NCBI GenBank assembly: GCA_031841125.1
Contig: CM063107.1
Span: 67,901,814-67,965,813 of the forward strand
From: Acanthococcus lagerstroemiae
Taxonomy: Eukaryota; Arthropoda; Insecta; Hemiptera; Eriococcidae
DNA: 64,000 nucleotides
Direction of reading: 5' to 3'
The translations under genes were made by a program, and so were the position numbers. Position 1 is the stretch's first letter, and each line of letters starts with the position of its first letter. Shown here piece after piece: positions 55,100 to 64,000 of the stretch. The notes under the pieces were generated by a model. The model was given only the letters and a program-made list of their open reading frames with translations. It searched no databases and had not been told where the DNA came from.

Positions 55100-57156
55100 T
55101 AGGCACATTTTAATTATTTATTGTTGAAAGAATTATACTCGTGTTTTTGTATTTTTTGTTACTATTACTGCTCACACTATAAAAAGGGAAAATTTAGTAA
55201 ATTTCTTTGAAAATTTCCCAAAATTTTATTTTTTTTCTTCAGTTTTTAAGAAGCAATTTATTATCTCTGAAGAAAATAAAAATATTTTGAAGAAGAAAAA
55301 AAATGCTTTCAAAAACAAGAAAAAAAAAAAAGTGAAAAATCGTTACTTTTTTGTTTGATATTGATGTACATGAGTAGCAAGTTTGGTGAGGTGGAGAGGC
55401 CGGTAACAACCACCACTCAAATTACAATAATATATTATGTTTATTGCATCCGCGAAAAACTGTTTATAAACTATAATGTTGACACTTAATGTAAAGGGAG
55501 GGGGGTAGCTATGCTGTACGAGATAAGGGCACGGCTATCTAAATAAAAATAATGAATAAACTTTTAGAAAATTGGTAATTGGTAGACACCCTGCTATTGA
55601 AAAATAATTCTCTATACAGAGTTTCCCAATCATGGAAAAATTAGAACAAATTATTAAAAACTCTTCCTTCACCCCAAAATTCAAAATGAAGAGGGTAGGC
55701 TGACCACATTCACCTATCTCATATTGTTGAGCTGGCGCAGTTGCTCCATTGATAGCAAATGTGACTGTCATCTAGTCTATAGAAATTAGTTATTCAGCAA
55801 TATCAATAACTGAGAGTGGTAGACTCATTGAGTCACCTCAAGAGGGCAGTTTTTCGAGTTATAATCCGTACTCTGATTTGGAAAAAAACATGGGCCAGTT
55901 TGTGAGACACTGTACACACTACACAGCTACCTTCCAAATCAGATCCAGATAATTCAATTGATGGTTTGTGGTTGCTTCAAAGAAAGTGAACACGATTTTC
56001 GCTGTAAATTAATTCAATTTATAATTTGGAAACATCTTTTGTAAGCCGCATTTAGAAATTTGCGGTTTGTTGGTTTGGCGCAAAATCCGCCAAATATGTA
56101 ATTAGAGCAAGCTGAACTCAGATAGAATAATGGCTTTTGAAAATTCGTTCTTCCTAGTTACGTGCAAATTATTTTATTACGAGGAAATTATTGTGACCAT
56201 ATTTGGGCTTTGATCGTTGAAAAGGAAATGCGGCAACGTGTAATGTAAAATACAAGTTTTCTTATTTCACTCATTTGATTTGAGTATACCGAATGCTCTC
56301 GACAGTTAAATTCCCGTAGTACGTGCTCGTGTAAATAAATAGTACCTCTGGTAACGAATCATTAGCTAAAGTAATGCACATTAGGGAGGTACAGTTGTGG
56401 TAATGTATTCGACTTGCCTTTGGAAGTAACACATTCGATATGTACGTTGAATAGCAAAGGCAGAGAGAGTCATTATCAGTACACTTGCTCTTCAATTCTT
56501 CTAAATAGGTTCTGGCGAACTGAGGAAACCAGCAAAACTATTGAATGAGAGAACACAACTTCCAAATTTACCGTATTTCTTTTTGTTGAGCTAGTCATGA
56601 GTTTACCCCAACTCTCTCCTTATAGTTGAGGCTTTAATTCGGTGATTTTTACTTTCTCATTAGCCGAGTCGCTGTAAAGGTAAACAGCTCGAGAAATCTT
56701 CGCTCCATGGACCGACAGAAGCGACTTTTTTAAAGAGGGAAGGGGTTTGCGATGAGCAGACAAAACATAAAGTGTCCTCATTTTGCCAACCAAGAAATCA
56801 GTTGCAAACAGATAAACGCTTATATAAAATCAGCATGAAGGATGAGAAAGAAATCCTCTTATCTTTTGAAATTTTTCTGACTGATGAGAAGCATTGATGA
56901 TTTTGGCAACTGACCCCCCCCCCCCTACTCCTTCGGTATTTTCCTTCGTGGACCTTAGCTTAGTTTTTCTTTGTATGCAGTGAATAATTGTCGAGCCACT
57001 CAAATACGTCACTCCTTTGATCTTAATGTTTGCTCCAAAAAGTGACAAATTTTCTGCCTTCTACCTGTTGACAATAGTGTTGCGTTTTGCCTCACTATGA
57101 TCTTGAGAAGAATTACAAAGAATTTTGAGTCTGTTCGAATATATATAAAAAAGTGC
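55100..57156. other. No gene recognised
   Basis: AT-rich sequence; a C-run near 56918. Short minus-strand frames (56271-56495, 56830-57048) show no motif. Confidence 0.45.
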
Positions 57157-57830
57157 TAGTCAAGAAAGGTTCTTCTACAAGCTTTAAAAAGTTTTAAAGA
57201 ATATTTACAAGTCTTAAAGACATTTTGAAGAGTCTTAACGAGAGCTAAAGAAATATTGAAAATAATCTTTTAAGAAATCTGGAAGCATTTAAAACATGCG
57301 GGGGAAGTCTTAAAGAAGTCTCGACAAATTTTAGACAAGCTTAGACAAGTCTTAAACTAGGGCTGGGTGAACTTTTTCAATCACGGGTCACATTTCCAAT
57401 TCTTAAATGGTGACATACCACCCCCCACCCCCAAAGAAAAAGTACAGAAAGTAAAAATAATAAGGTATCTTGTCTAAAATGCTACACATCAGTCAAGTAC
57501 TCTTACAGAACCTTTCTAAAAAACTAATTTTTCGAATTTTGGTAAGAAATATATTGACAGATGAATTTTTTCGACCTCGCGAGCCACCCCCCAGTACGTT
57601 TTTCTTGATGTTCATAAAAAATTATTTATACTTTTCTTCTTTTTCATCTTCTTGTATTCTTCTCATTCTTTTTCCCCTTCCTCTTCTTCTTTTTGGAAAA
57701 TCTTTCCACATTGGACTTGTAATCTGCAGCTTACGCAGGTTTCCCTTAAAGAGTGTCAAAGAGTCTTAAATCCATCTGAATAAGTCTTGAGTGTAGTTTA
57801 GAAGAATCTTGGAAAGGTCGAAGTGACACA
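57157..57830. repeat. AAGTCTTAAA-type degenerate repeats split by a hAT-like end
   Basis: AAGTCTTAAAGA words recur over 57157-57360 and again at 57730-57830. Between them, CTAGGGCTGGGTGAACTTTT followed by CACGGGTCACATTT resembles a hAT terminus (57357). The right end was not identified. Confidence 0.55.
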
Positions 57831-58048
57831 ATGTAACATCGAATGATTCGGGAAATCCCAAAAATTGTTTCTCAGGCGGTAATACTCCCTCTTCTAGCAT
57901 TTCTGAATCCTCAAGTCCACTCATCCTGCATGCTTCACTGGAGATATGGTCGCGTTTTTGAAGGAGTAAATGAACTTTGTGACATTTTAATACTGTTTAC
58001 TGGTCCTTTGTCTTCTTAATATAACCCCTGGTTGCTAATGTAATGTAC
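57831..58048. other. No gene recognised
   Basis: Spacer without recognisable content. Confidence 0.35.
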
Positions 58049-58480
58049 AAAGACGTACCGAAGAGTATTTCCTGGGGAAGGGGGGACAAAAATTGTGAAA
58101 GTCCCAACTGACTCAACTCAAAATTCCCAAGCGTTCAAAGCAAAAAAAAACACCATTGACTTGTTGGATTTTTCCAACTTCACAACTCAATTCTTAAGCC
58201 AAGTATCAAAGCACAAAAAAAATCTTTTAACTTGTTGATTTTTCCAACTGACTCAACTAAAAATTTCCAAAAATCAAGACAGAAAAAAACCTTTGACTTG
58301 TGTTAGTTTTTTCCAACTTCTCAACTCAATTTTCAAAAGTATCAAAGCAATAAAAAAACTTTTAACTTGCTAGATTTTTCCAAATCTGCCTGACTGAAAT
58401 GGTAAATTTTCCCAACTGCTGAATGAAAAATTCCTACGGGGGTCCCCTTACCCCACCCCCTCCCGGGTAATGTAGTGAAA
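58049..58480. mobile_element. GACGTACC-ended MITE, fullest copy
   Basis: Left end GACGTACCGAAGAG; right end carries the complement of the CAGCAGTTGGGAAAATTTAC end seen at 33181. The interior is four modules of about 70 bp in A-B-A-B order (CAACTGACTCAACT / CAACTTCTCAACTC), each closing TTGACTTGTTGGATTTTTC or TTTTAACTTG. Confidence 0.75.
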
Positions 58481-58639
58481 GTTGACATGTTAAAGTTCAA
58501 GATTTTGTTAAATCCTCCTGTATTCCCCCTTGGTAAGATCGTTTCCTAAATAGAGAAGGATTTCCCCACTTATACCTTTAATCCAATATCACCAAGTTCG
58601 CATTCAAAAGGATCATAGCCTGCTGAGCCTATTGATAAT

Positions 58640-59730
58640 TTTTCACAACTTGAACTTATGTTGATTATTTTTTACGATTTTTCCTCAATTTATTTTGATT
58701 GATTTTTCACGAATGATTATGAAAATAGATTTTGATTTATTTTGATTAATTCTGATGATTTTTCATTATTTTCCTCAACGTTTGAGTATGAACTCAAATG
58801 TGTGCTTTTTTTTTTTTTTTTAGTTTTCACCCTGTAAAAATTATGGATAATTGGTTTTTCTTTTATGGTATATCTTAAGTGATGAATAACAAATGGTCGG
58901 GTTGAAAATCTAGACAGCGTAAGAATGAAAATTTTCCTCTGTACAACATGATAAAAAAGCTTGGAAAGAAAACTGAAATTGATAAAAATCGGATACAAAA
59001 GTTTTGAAATTTCAGAGCTTTAAAAAATGAAATATATATCTAGATAAAAATTGGTAAATTTTATGCAAAAACGGATAAAAAATGTTGGCGAAAATTTGAA
59101 TTTTTTCATTTCTCAAAAGTAAATGAAAATTTGTGACATCTATAACTGCAGAGGGAATTCATCATCCGCATAAAAAGGTTGAAAAATAGAAAAAATACAA
59201 ACAATTTATAAAAATTTGATACGCGTTTGAGTGAAGAAAGTATCCATTTAAGATGGATCAGTTCTGGAAGGCCCCTTGTCCTGTAATAAAATTTCGAAAA
59301 TTTCACGACTTGACGAAAAACCGTGAGAAAATGACCTTACTACTTAGCCAGCAGCATCTCATGAGAATCTTCAGTTTGTTTTTCTGTTTTCTGTAAGTTT
59401 ATTATTTTCTATTTCTCTCCTGCCTTGTATTTCTGTCTTGAAAACGGATAAAAAATATTCAACTTGACGATATTTTTTAAGAATAATAAAAAGTGTGATG
59501 AAAATTAGTGAAAAATTGAGGAATCCATGGCTGCGCTAGGAATTTTGAATTCTGAGGATCTTGAAGAAAAGAGTGGAAAATTATCAAAGTTTGATACAAA
59601 AACGAGAATTTTTTAATACTTGAGGTGATGAAAAAGTACGACGAAATGGTCTAATCTTGACCTAAAAATGGTGGTGAAAATGCAACTGAATGTGAAAAAG
59701 TAGGTTGCGCTAGTAAAAGAATTAACGGTG
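58640..59730. repeat. AT-rich low-complexity stretch
   Basis: Variants of GATTTTTC and TGATTATTTT on the left half and GATAAAAA/GAAAATT on the right half. It may be a worn foldback; no coding signal. Confidence 0.45.
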
Positions 59731-59844
59731 CTAAAATGAATACATCTCGTCCGCTCTACTCATTTTCATAATATTGGAATTAGTCTCACATAGCAGAACT
59801 GCGAATTATAATGCCCAACGCAAAATTTTCAGGGCCGGGAAGAA

Positions 59845-60260
59845 AAGGGTTTGGGTCCTGGGAAAAGTCATCCAATCAAAATGAAATGTATATCGAAAAA
59901 GCCTTAGAATATAACTTCAAAGTATACTTCTTTTTTACAGAATCTGAGAAAGCGTTCGATTCGATCAGTCACACATATTTATGGAAAGCACTCCAGGAAC
60001 AGGGGGTGGGCCAAAAGCAATTAATATTCTAAAAAAAAAATACATGCAAAGACACTATAGCTTACGTCCAGGACTGATTTGAGAGGGGAGAACTTCAAAA
60101 TAAGCCGAGGAGTTAGACAAAAGGGACCCCTTATCACCAAACTTATTCAACCATGTGCATTAGAGAGAACTCTATGAGAAAGTTAAATTGGGAGAAGAAG
60201 GGCCTAAAAACGATGTCGAATACTTAAGCAACTTGGGATTCACGACCTAATTTGCACAAC
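59845..60260 (+). pseudogene. LINE RT fragment (motifs A-B)
   Basis: EYNFKVYFFFTESEKAFDSI then SHTYLWKALQEQGVG (motif A with FDS). After slips, RGENFKISRGVRQ and a shifted GDPLSPN-like block. Several frameshifts. It lacks the catalytic ADD block. Confidence 0.75.
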
Positions 60261-60869
60261 TGTTTGGTATATAAGGTAGTTGATCTTATGTATTTTCTAA
60301 TATTTTTATCAACTCACTCCAAGTAATTATTTTTCAACATACTTTAATTTTATTTGTATTTGAGTCCCCCCAACAGGTGCCCGAAGGTCCCACTGACAGG
60401 GAGGGACAGTAGTTACAATACATAATTATTATTCGCTTAGAAGCACCCCCTCCCCTTACAGCAATTTCAAGTTGTAAAAAACGTCCACTTCGTCAGCCTA
60501 ATTATAAAACCTTCTAATAAGTGCTATTATGCAAATTTTACAGGAGAGACAAGAAATATTGAGGAGGGCCATTTATTCAAATGTTAAACATTTTTTTCAT
60601 TCCTTCTTAAAACATTTTCAAGTCGTTTTAGAATGTTTTGGCTATTACTATAAGGCGCGGTTCAGTCACTTCTATCTCAATCAACAAAAAAGTCATTTTG
60701 CTAAAATTGGCACTTAGGTTTTATAATTATGCTGACGATTTGGATTTTTTTTTTCTCCTAAGGTTCGCTTGTATTTGTTGAGTTGGGAATGAATTTTTGT
60801 ATACTACACTCAAACATTTTTCCGCTCCTCAAAAATGTTCCACTCTGGTGCATTCATCCGGGCCTGATC
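60261..60869. other. No gene recognised
   Basis: AT-rich. The 62-codon frame at 60529-60717 has no motif. Confidence 0.4.
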
Positions 60870-61055
60870 CCGTATGATGGGAAAGGGAGAAGGGGCAGAC
60901 CTCCTCACCCGGTGGAAGGACGAAATAATCGAGATGTTGGGCTATAAGCGGAGAGGACATATCACGGACAAAGAAATATGGTGGATGGAGGGGGGGGGAG
61001 TTTGCCCGAAAATGGGCGGTGTGCGTAGCTCGGGAATAGGTAGAGGAAAGTGATC
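60870..61055 (+). pseudogene. LINE ORF2 C-terminal tail fragment
   Basis: Shifted frames give RGRP, TRWKDEIIEMLGYKRRGH and a WA-containing tail (EFARKWAVC), the end of an A/B/C-type ORF2. Confidence 0.6.
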
Positions 61056-61133
61056 CCAGTTAGTGGGGACGTACTGAATTTAGCTTCGCCTAACATTAAC
61101 TGAATCGTTTAGAAACGTGTAGACGTAGAAAAT

Positions 61134-62312
61134 ATGCACACCAGTATACTGACAACAATAAGAATCAACCTGCTCATGCAAAAAGCAACGGAATACCGGG
61201 TCACTGCCCACCTGGCCTTCATAGATTTCACCAAGGCTTTCGACCTCTTAAAACATAATTACATGCTCAAGGCCTTGGCCAGCCATGGGGCTCACCCCTC
61301 CATGATCGGCATCATAAAAGAAATGCACACCAATCTGAAAGCGCAGATTGTCACTGATGTCGAAGGCGAGGAGTTCGACATCAAAAGAGGAGTGAGGCAA
61401 GGGGACCCGGTTTCACCACTGCTGTTCAATTGTGCACTAAACGAAATATTCAAAAACTTAAATTGGGAAAAAAAAATTAACGGTGACTTTCTAAGTAATT
61501 TGAGATTTGCGGACGACTTGACAGTGATGGCTGGAACCTGGGAAGACTTGCAAGAGATGCTGGAGGAACTCAACTGCCAAAGTAAATTAGCAGGTATGGA
61601 AATCAACCTATCTAAAACTAAAATCCTCACAAATTCAGGACTTTTGGAAGATATCAACATTGAAAACAAAAAAATTGAAATAGTCGATAGTATTATACAT
61701 CTAGGGCAAACAGTTTCATTTCAAAATCAAATGGAAAAGGAAATCAATAGGAGGATCGCAATAGCTTGGAAAAAATTCTGGAGTTTAAAACTCATTCTGA
61801 AAAATAGTTACCCACTAAGATATAAGAGCCATCTTTTTAACAACTGCGTTCTTCCAGCACTTACCTATGGCTGCCAAGCATGGACATTGTCCAAACAGCT
61901 AGAAAGAAAACTTCAAACTACCCAGAACTCAATGGAGAGAGCCATGCTCGGAATAAAACTGAAAGACAAAGTAAGGTTAGGAAAAATCAAAAAAAAGTTC
62001 AAGCGAAACAAAAACATCATACACTTTGTCAGCAGGTTGAAATGGGATTGGGCAGGCCATCTGGGTAGACTGAAGGACGATCGCTGGACTCAAAAAATTA
62101 CATTTTGGCAACCTATGATAGTAAGAAGGCGGGGTAAGCAGAAGGCCAGGTGGTCAGACGATTTCTATAACTTCATAAAGGTAATTTACCTTTCGGAGAG
62201 AATCTTGAAAACAAGACTGTTCCACCGCATAGCCAATGACCGGGCCGAATGGGAGAGGTTGAGGGAGGCATTCGCCCAAAATAGGGCTTTACCTAAGTTA
62301 CATATAGCTTAA
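61134..62312 (+). CDS. 5'-truncated LINE reverse transcriptase, uninterrupted 392-codon frame
   Basis: Starts inside the RT and stays open to the natural stop. HLAFIDFTKAFDLLKHNYML is motif A (FDL instead of FDS), RGVRQGDPVSPLLFN motif B and LRFADDLTVMAG the catalytic ADD. MEINLSKTKILTN, HLGQTVSFQNQ and LTYGCQAWTLS follow, and the C-terminus has WDWAGHLGRLKDDRW, KQKARWSDDF and EWERLREAFAQ. The endonuclease and RT fingers are absent, so this cannot retrotranspose itself. An open frame this long without lesions suggests a recent insertion. The Met at 61134 is only the first ATG after the truncation; the frame is open a little upstream. Best relative in the window: the fragment at 43564. Confidence 0.92.
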   Translation: MHTSILTTIRINLLMQKATEYRVTAHLAFIDFTKAFDLLKHNYMLKALASHGAHPSMIGIIKEMHTNLKAQIVTDVEGEEFDIKRGVRQGDPVSPLLFNCALNEIFKNLNWEKKINGDFLSNLRFADDLTVMAGTWEDLQEMLEELNCQSKLAGMEINLSKTKILTNSGLLEDINIENKKIEIVDSIIHLGQTVSFQNQMEKEINRRIAIAWKKFWSLKLILKNSYPLRYKSHLFNNCVLPALTYGCQAWTLSKQLERKLQTTQNSMERAMLGIKLKDKVRLGKIKKKFKRNKNIIHFVSRLKWDWAGHLGRLKDDRWTQKITFWQPMIVRRRGKQKARWSDDFYNFIKVIYLSERILKTRLFHRIANDRAEWERLREAFAQNRALPKLHIA

Positions 62313-62564
62313 GAATGAAAATGGTGATGTAAATTTTTAAAAAATACCATATTTATGTTATTTTCAACATTCAATTAAAAGGAAATTCGTGTGCTTGGGC
62401 CTTTTAGGCTGAGCCCCAGCTGTCCCCCTCTCATCAGACTGTATACATTATAAAATTCATTATGATCACGTATATTCCAGTACACAACCAAGTTATTCAA
62501 ACTTTTTTCAAAACTGCCATTCACCACTTTAAAACTACCCAACCACATCAGAACTGCCATCTAG

Positions 62565-62836
62565 AATATCCACGCAAACTGTCCCCGTATACATTCAAAA
62601 TGGCGCGACTTACGTCTTATCGTTATACTCGTGTTCTTTCGAGAGTACGAGAGTGTTGCGATATTCTCGAGCCATCCGTGATAATTCGATTGGGAGGGAG
62701 GGGGTCAAAACTGAACTCATTTGCGGATTATTTGGAAAGTCATATTCGAGTGAGTTTTTTATGTACATCTAGTTCTGTGTTGTACTACCAACGTTGTTGT
62801 GGGGGTACACAATCGTTATTCTCGAAAATTGGATAA
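62565..62836 (+). other. Open frame, possible exon, unrecognised
   Basis: An ATG at 62600 opens MARLTSYRYTRVLSRVRECC and DILEPSVIIRLGGRGSKLN, running to 62836, with a GTGAGT donor-like word at about 62750. More codon-like than its surroundings, but I recognise no family. Confidence 0.3.
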
Positions 62837-63511
62837 ATTTAGTTATTTTTTTCTTTGTCCTATTTGAGATTGTTAACAGAAAATGCCAGAGATGAGAAAA
62901 ATGAGCTTGGCCATAATATCAGAAGGAGCGCGTATACTTTTTGCTCTTAACAAGATTAAATAACATAACGGCAGAACCAGATGAGATTTCAGACTCGCGT
63001 TTCAAAGTTATTCGAGTTACACGGTTTCTTTGCGTCTACATTTATGTGATTGTCTTTACTTATATTGACAAGTCCAGTGTGGAAAGATTGATAATGACGT
63101 CTTATGTTTGAAAAATGCAAAGTGAGCTTATATCGGTTTCGCAATACCTATATGAAAACTCAGCGGTGGATCCAAAAAGCCATTCTAGGAGGTGCAATCC
63201 AGAAAGTACAATAATTAACAAGTATCATACCCCCTCCCGTGATTGGTTTGGATCACTCATACGTCTTCAAGGTAATAATTGAGCGTGTAGATGCAGGAGA
63301 AATACTTAAGACTGAAACGAAGTGAAGATTAACTTTTCAACGTGCGATAAGTACAAAAATTTTAATTTTCAGGAAGAACAAAATTACAAAATTTAAGGTA
63401 AACGAGTCATATTTCGGCATTAGTCTGAACAAGACTTCAGTAATGAAGGTGCGTTCACATAAATGGCGCAACGCTATTTGATAGTCAGTTATAAGGTCTG
63501 CAAGTAAGGCT
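62837..63511. other. No gene recognised
   Basis: AT-rich spacer. Confidence 0.4.
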
Positions 63512-63679
63512 CTGTAGTTCCACGCGGGTATGCTAGGCCGCCATTTTGGTTCACTCTTTTCAAAGCTTCTAGATCGAATGATACCGCGGAACGCTGTGTA
63601 TTTAATCAAATTTAATGTGTTGTTAATAACAAAACCTGAACCAAAATGTCGGCTTAGCATACCTATGTGAAACTATAGG
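63512..63679. mobile_element. 168-bp hairpin MITE
   Basis: Left TGTAGTTCCACGCGGGTATG then CTAGGCCGCCATTTTGGTTC; the right end is a near complement over about 40 bp. Superfamily unassigned. Confidence 0.75.
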
Positions 63680-63710
63680 ACCCTACTGCAAATAGGCCAT
63701 CTCCTCAATT

Positions 63711-64000
63711 TAATAGTCTGGGAGATTCGGTGATGATAGCGAGGTGTATGGCGGTGCACGCACGCCAAATTGGCCCCAGGACACCGCACCCCCTATCCCG
63801 GAATTACCCCGATTGAGCCTGCGTCAGGATACAGGGACACGCTTTCAGGTAGGCAGCCTTCCTACCCCTACTTCTCCTTTCGCTTCTTCTCGGCGGCGAG
63901 TCTACAACGTCTTATTCGTTTTCTACAGTGTCAAGTTACGCCGGATCGTCTTCTTCTTCTATCTGCAGCAGCGACATCGTCATTATCATCCTCGTCGATG
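63711..64000 (+). other. Open frame running off the window edge
   Basis: A frame without stops for about 96 codons reads GRFGDDSEVYGGARTPNWPQ, then DTAPPIPELPRLSLRQDTGT, and continues to the edge. GC content is higher than its surroundings. CAG-GTAGGC at 63848 could be a splice donor. It could be a host exon or the 5' end of a retroelement; no family recognised. Confidence 0.3.

Noticed and set aside
58640..59730. Worn foldback with GATTTTTC / GAAAAATC halves
   Set aside because: Similarity between halves is only low-complexity AT words; not enough to call an element.
1..64000. CRISPR array or prokaryotic operon
   Set aside because: Repeats are long, degenerate and without regular unique spacers; all recognised elements are eukaryotic.

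Overview
This window is eukaryotic and almost certainly from an arthropod, most likely an insect; no species can be named from the sequence. It is AT-rich and repeat-dense, and I found no intact host gene. Nearly everything recognisable is transposable-element DNA: insect-type two-ORF non-LTR retrotransposons, an RTE-type endonuclease fragment, a Penelope-like element (PLE) with a hammerhead ribozyme, Helitrons, hAT, pogo-like, DDE_Tnp_4-type and Mutator-like DNA transposons, two tRNA-derived SINE families, and satellite or foldback arrays.

Layout. 1-2669: a 356-bp satellite. 5146-16026: a decayed non-LTR element (A) split by an 8.47-kb hAT-like insertion (6176-14646, exact 8-bp target duplication). 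That insertion itself carries a novel terminal-inverted-repeat element (7638-8765), a pogo-like MITE (9736-10330) and a full-length non-LTR element B with a 12-bp target duplication (10420-14357). 16230-21110: a region defined by repeats of the word ATGCCGTGG, into which non-LTR element C (17184-20628, 11-bp target duplication) was inserted. 21208-23246: a 2-kb palindromic element with a nested hairpin MITE. 24930-27640: a foldback built from a 290-bp repeat and a 45-bp repeat, with a SINE inside. 27680-28500: SINE copies. 29640-36910: a second 45-bp foldback array split by a DDE transposon, itself split by the PLE. 36912-39881: an RTE endonuclease fragment split by a Helitron. 41640-45717: a linker remnant, two more Helitrons, two hAT MITEs and a LINE tail. 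46625-49850: a hAT element with a transposase remnant, a Mutator-like foldback and nested SINEs. 50045-55099: SINE, LINE tails, Helitron and a three-copy dispersed repeat. 57157-62312: repeats and LINE fragments ending in an uninterrupted 392-codon RT reading frame. The right edge (63711-64000) is open, slightly GC-richer and unassigned.

The elements do not form a pathway. Their relation is nesting, which gives a relative insertion order. The most notable items are the perfectly resolved A > hAT > (TIR element, MITE, LINE B) nest; the hammerhead ribozyme in the PLE 3' region; the two foldback arrays of one 45-bp repeat; and the TIR element whose terminal word recurs about ten times inside it. 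Family names rest on motifs I can see. Clade-level placement of the LINEs and some DNA transposons is inference.
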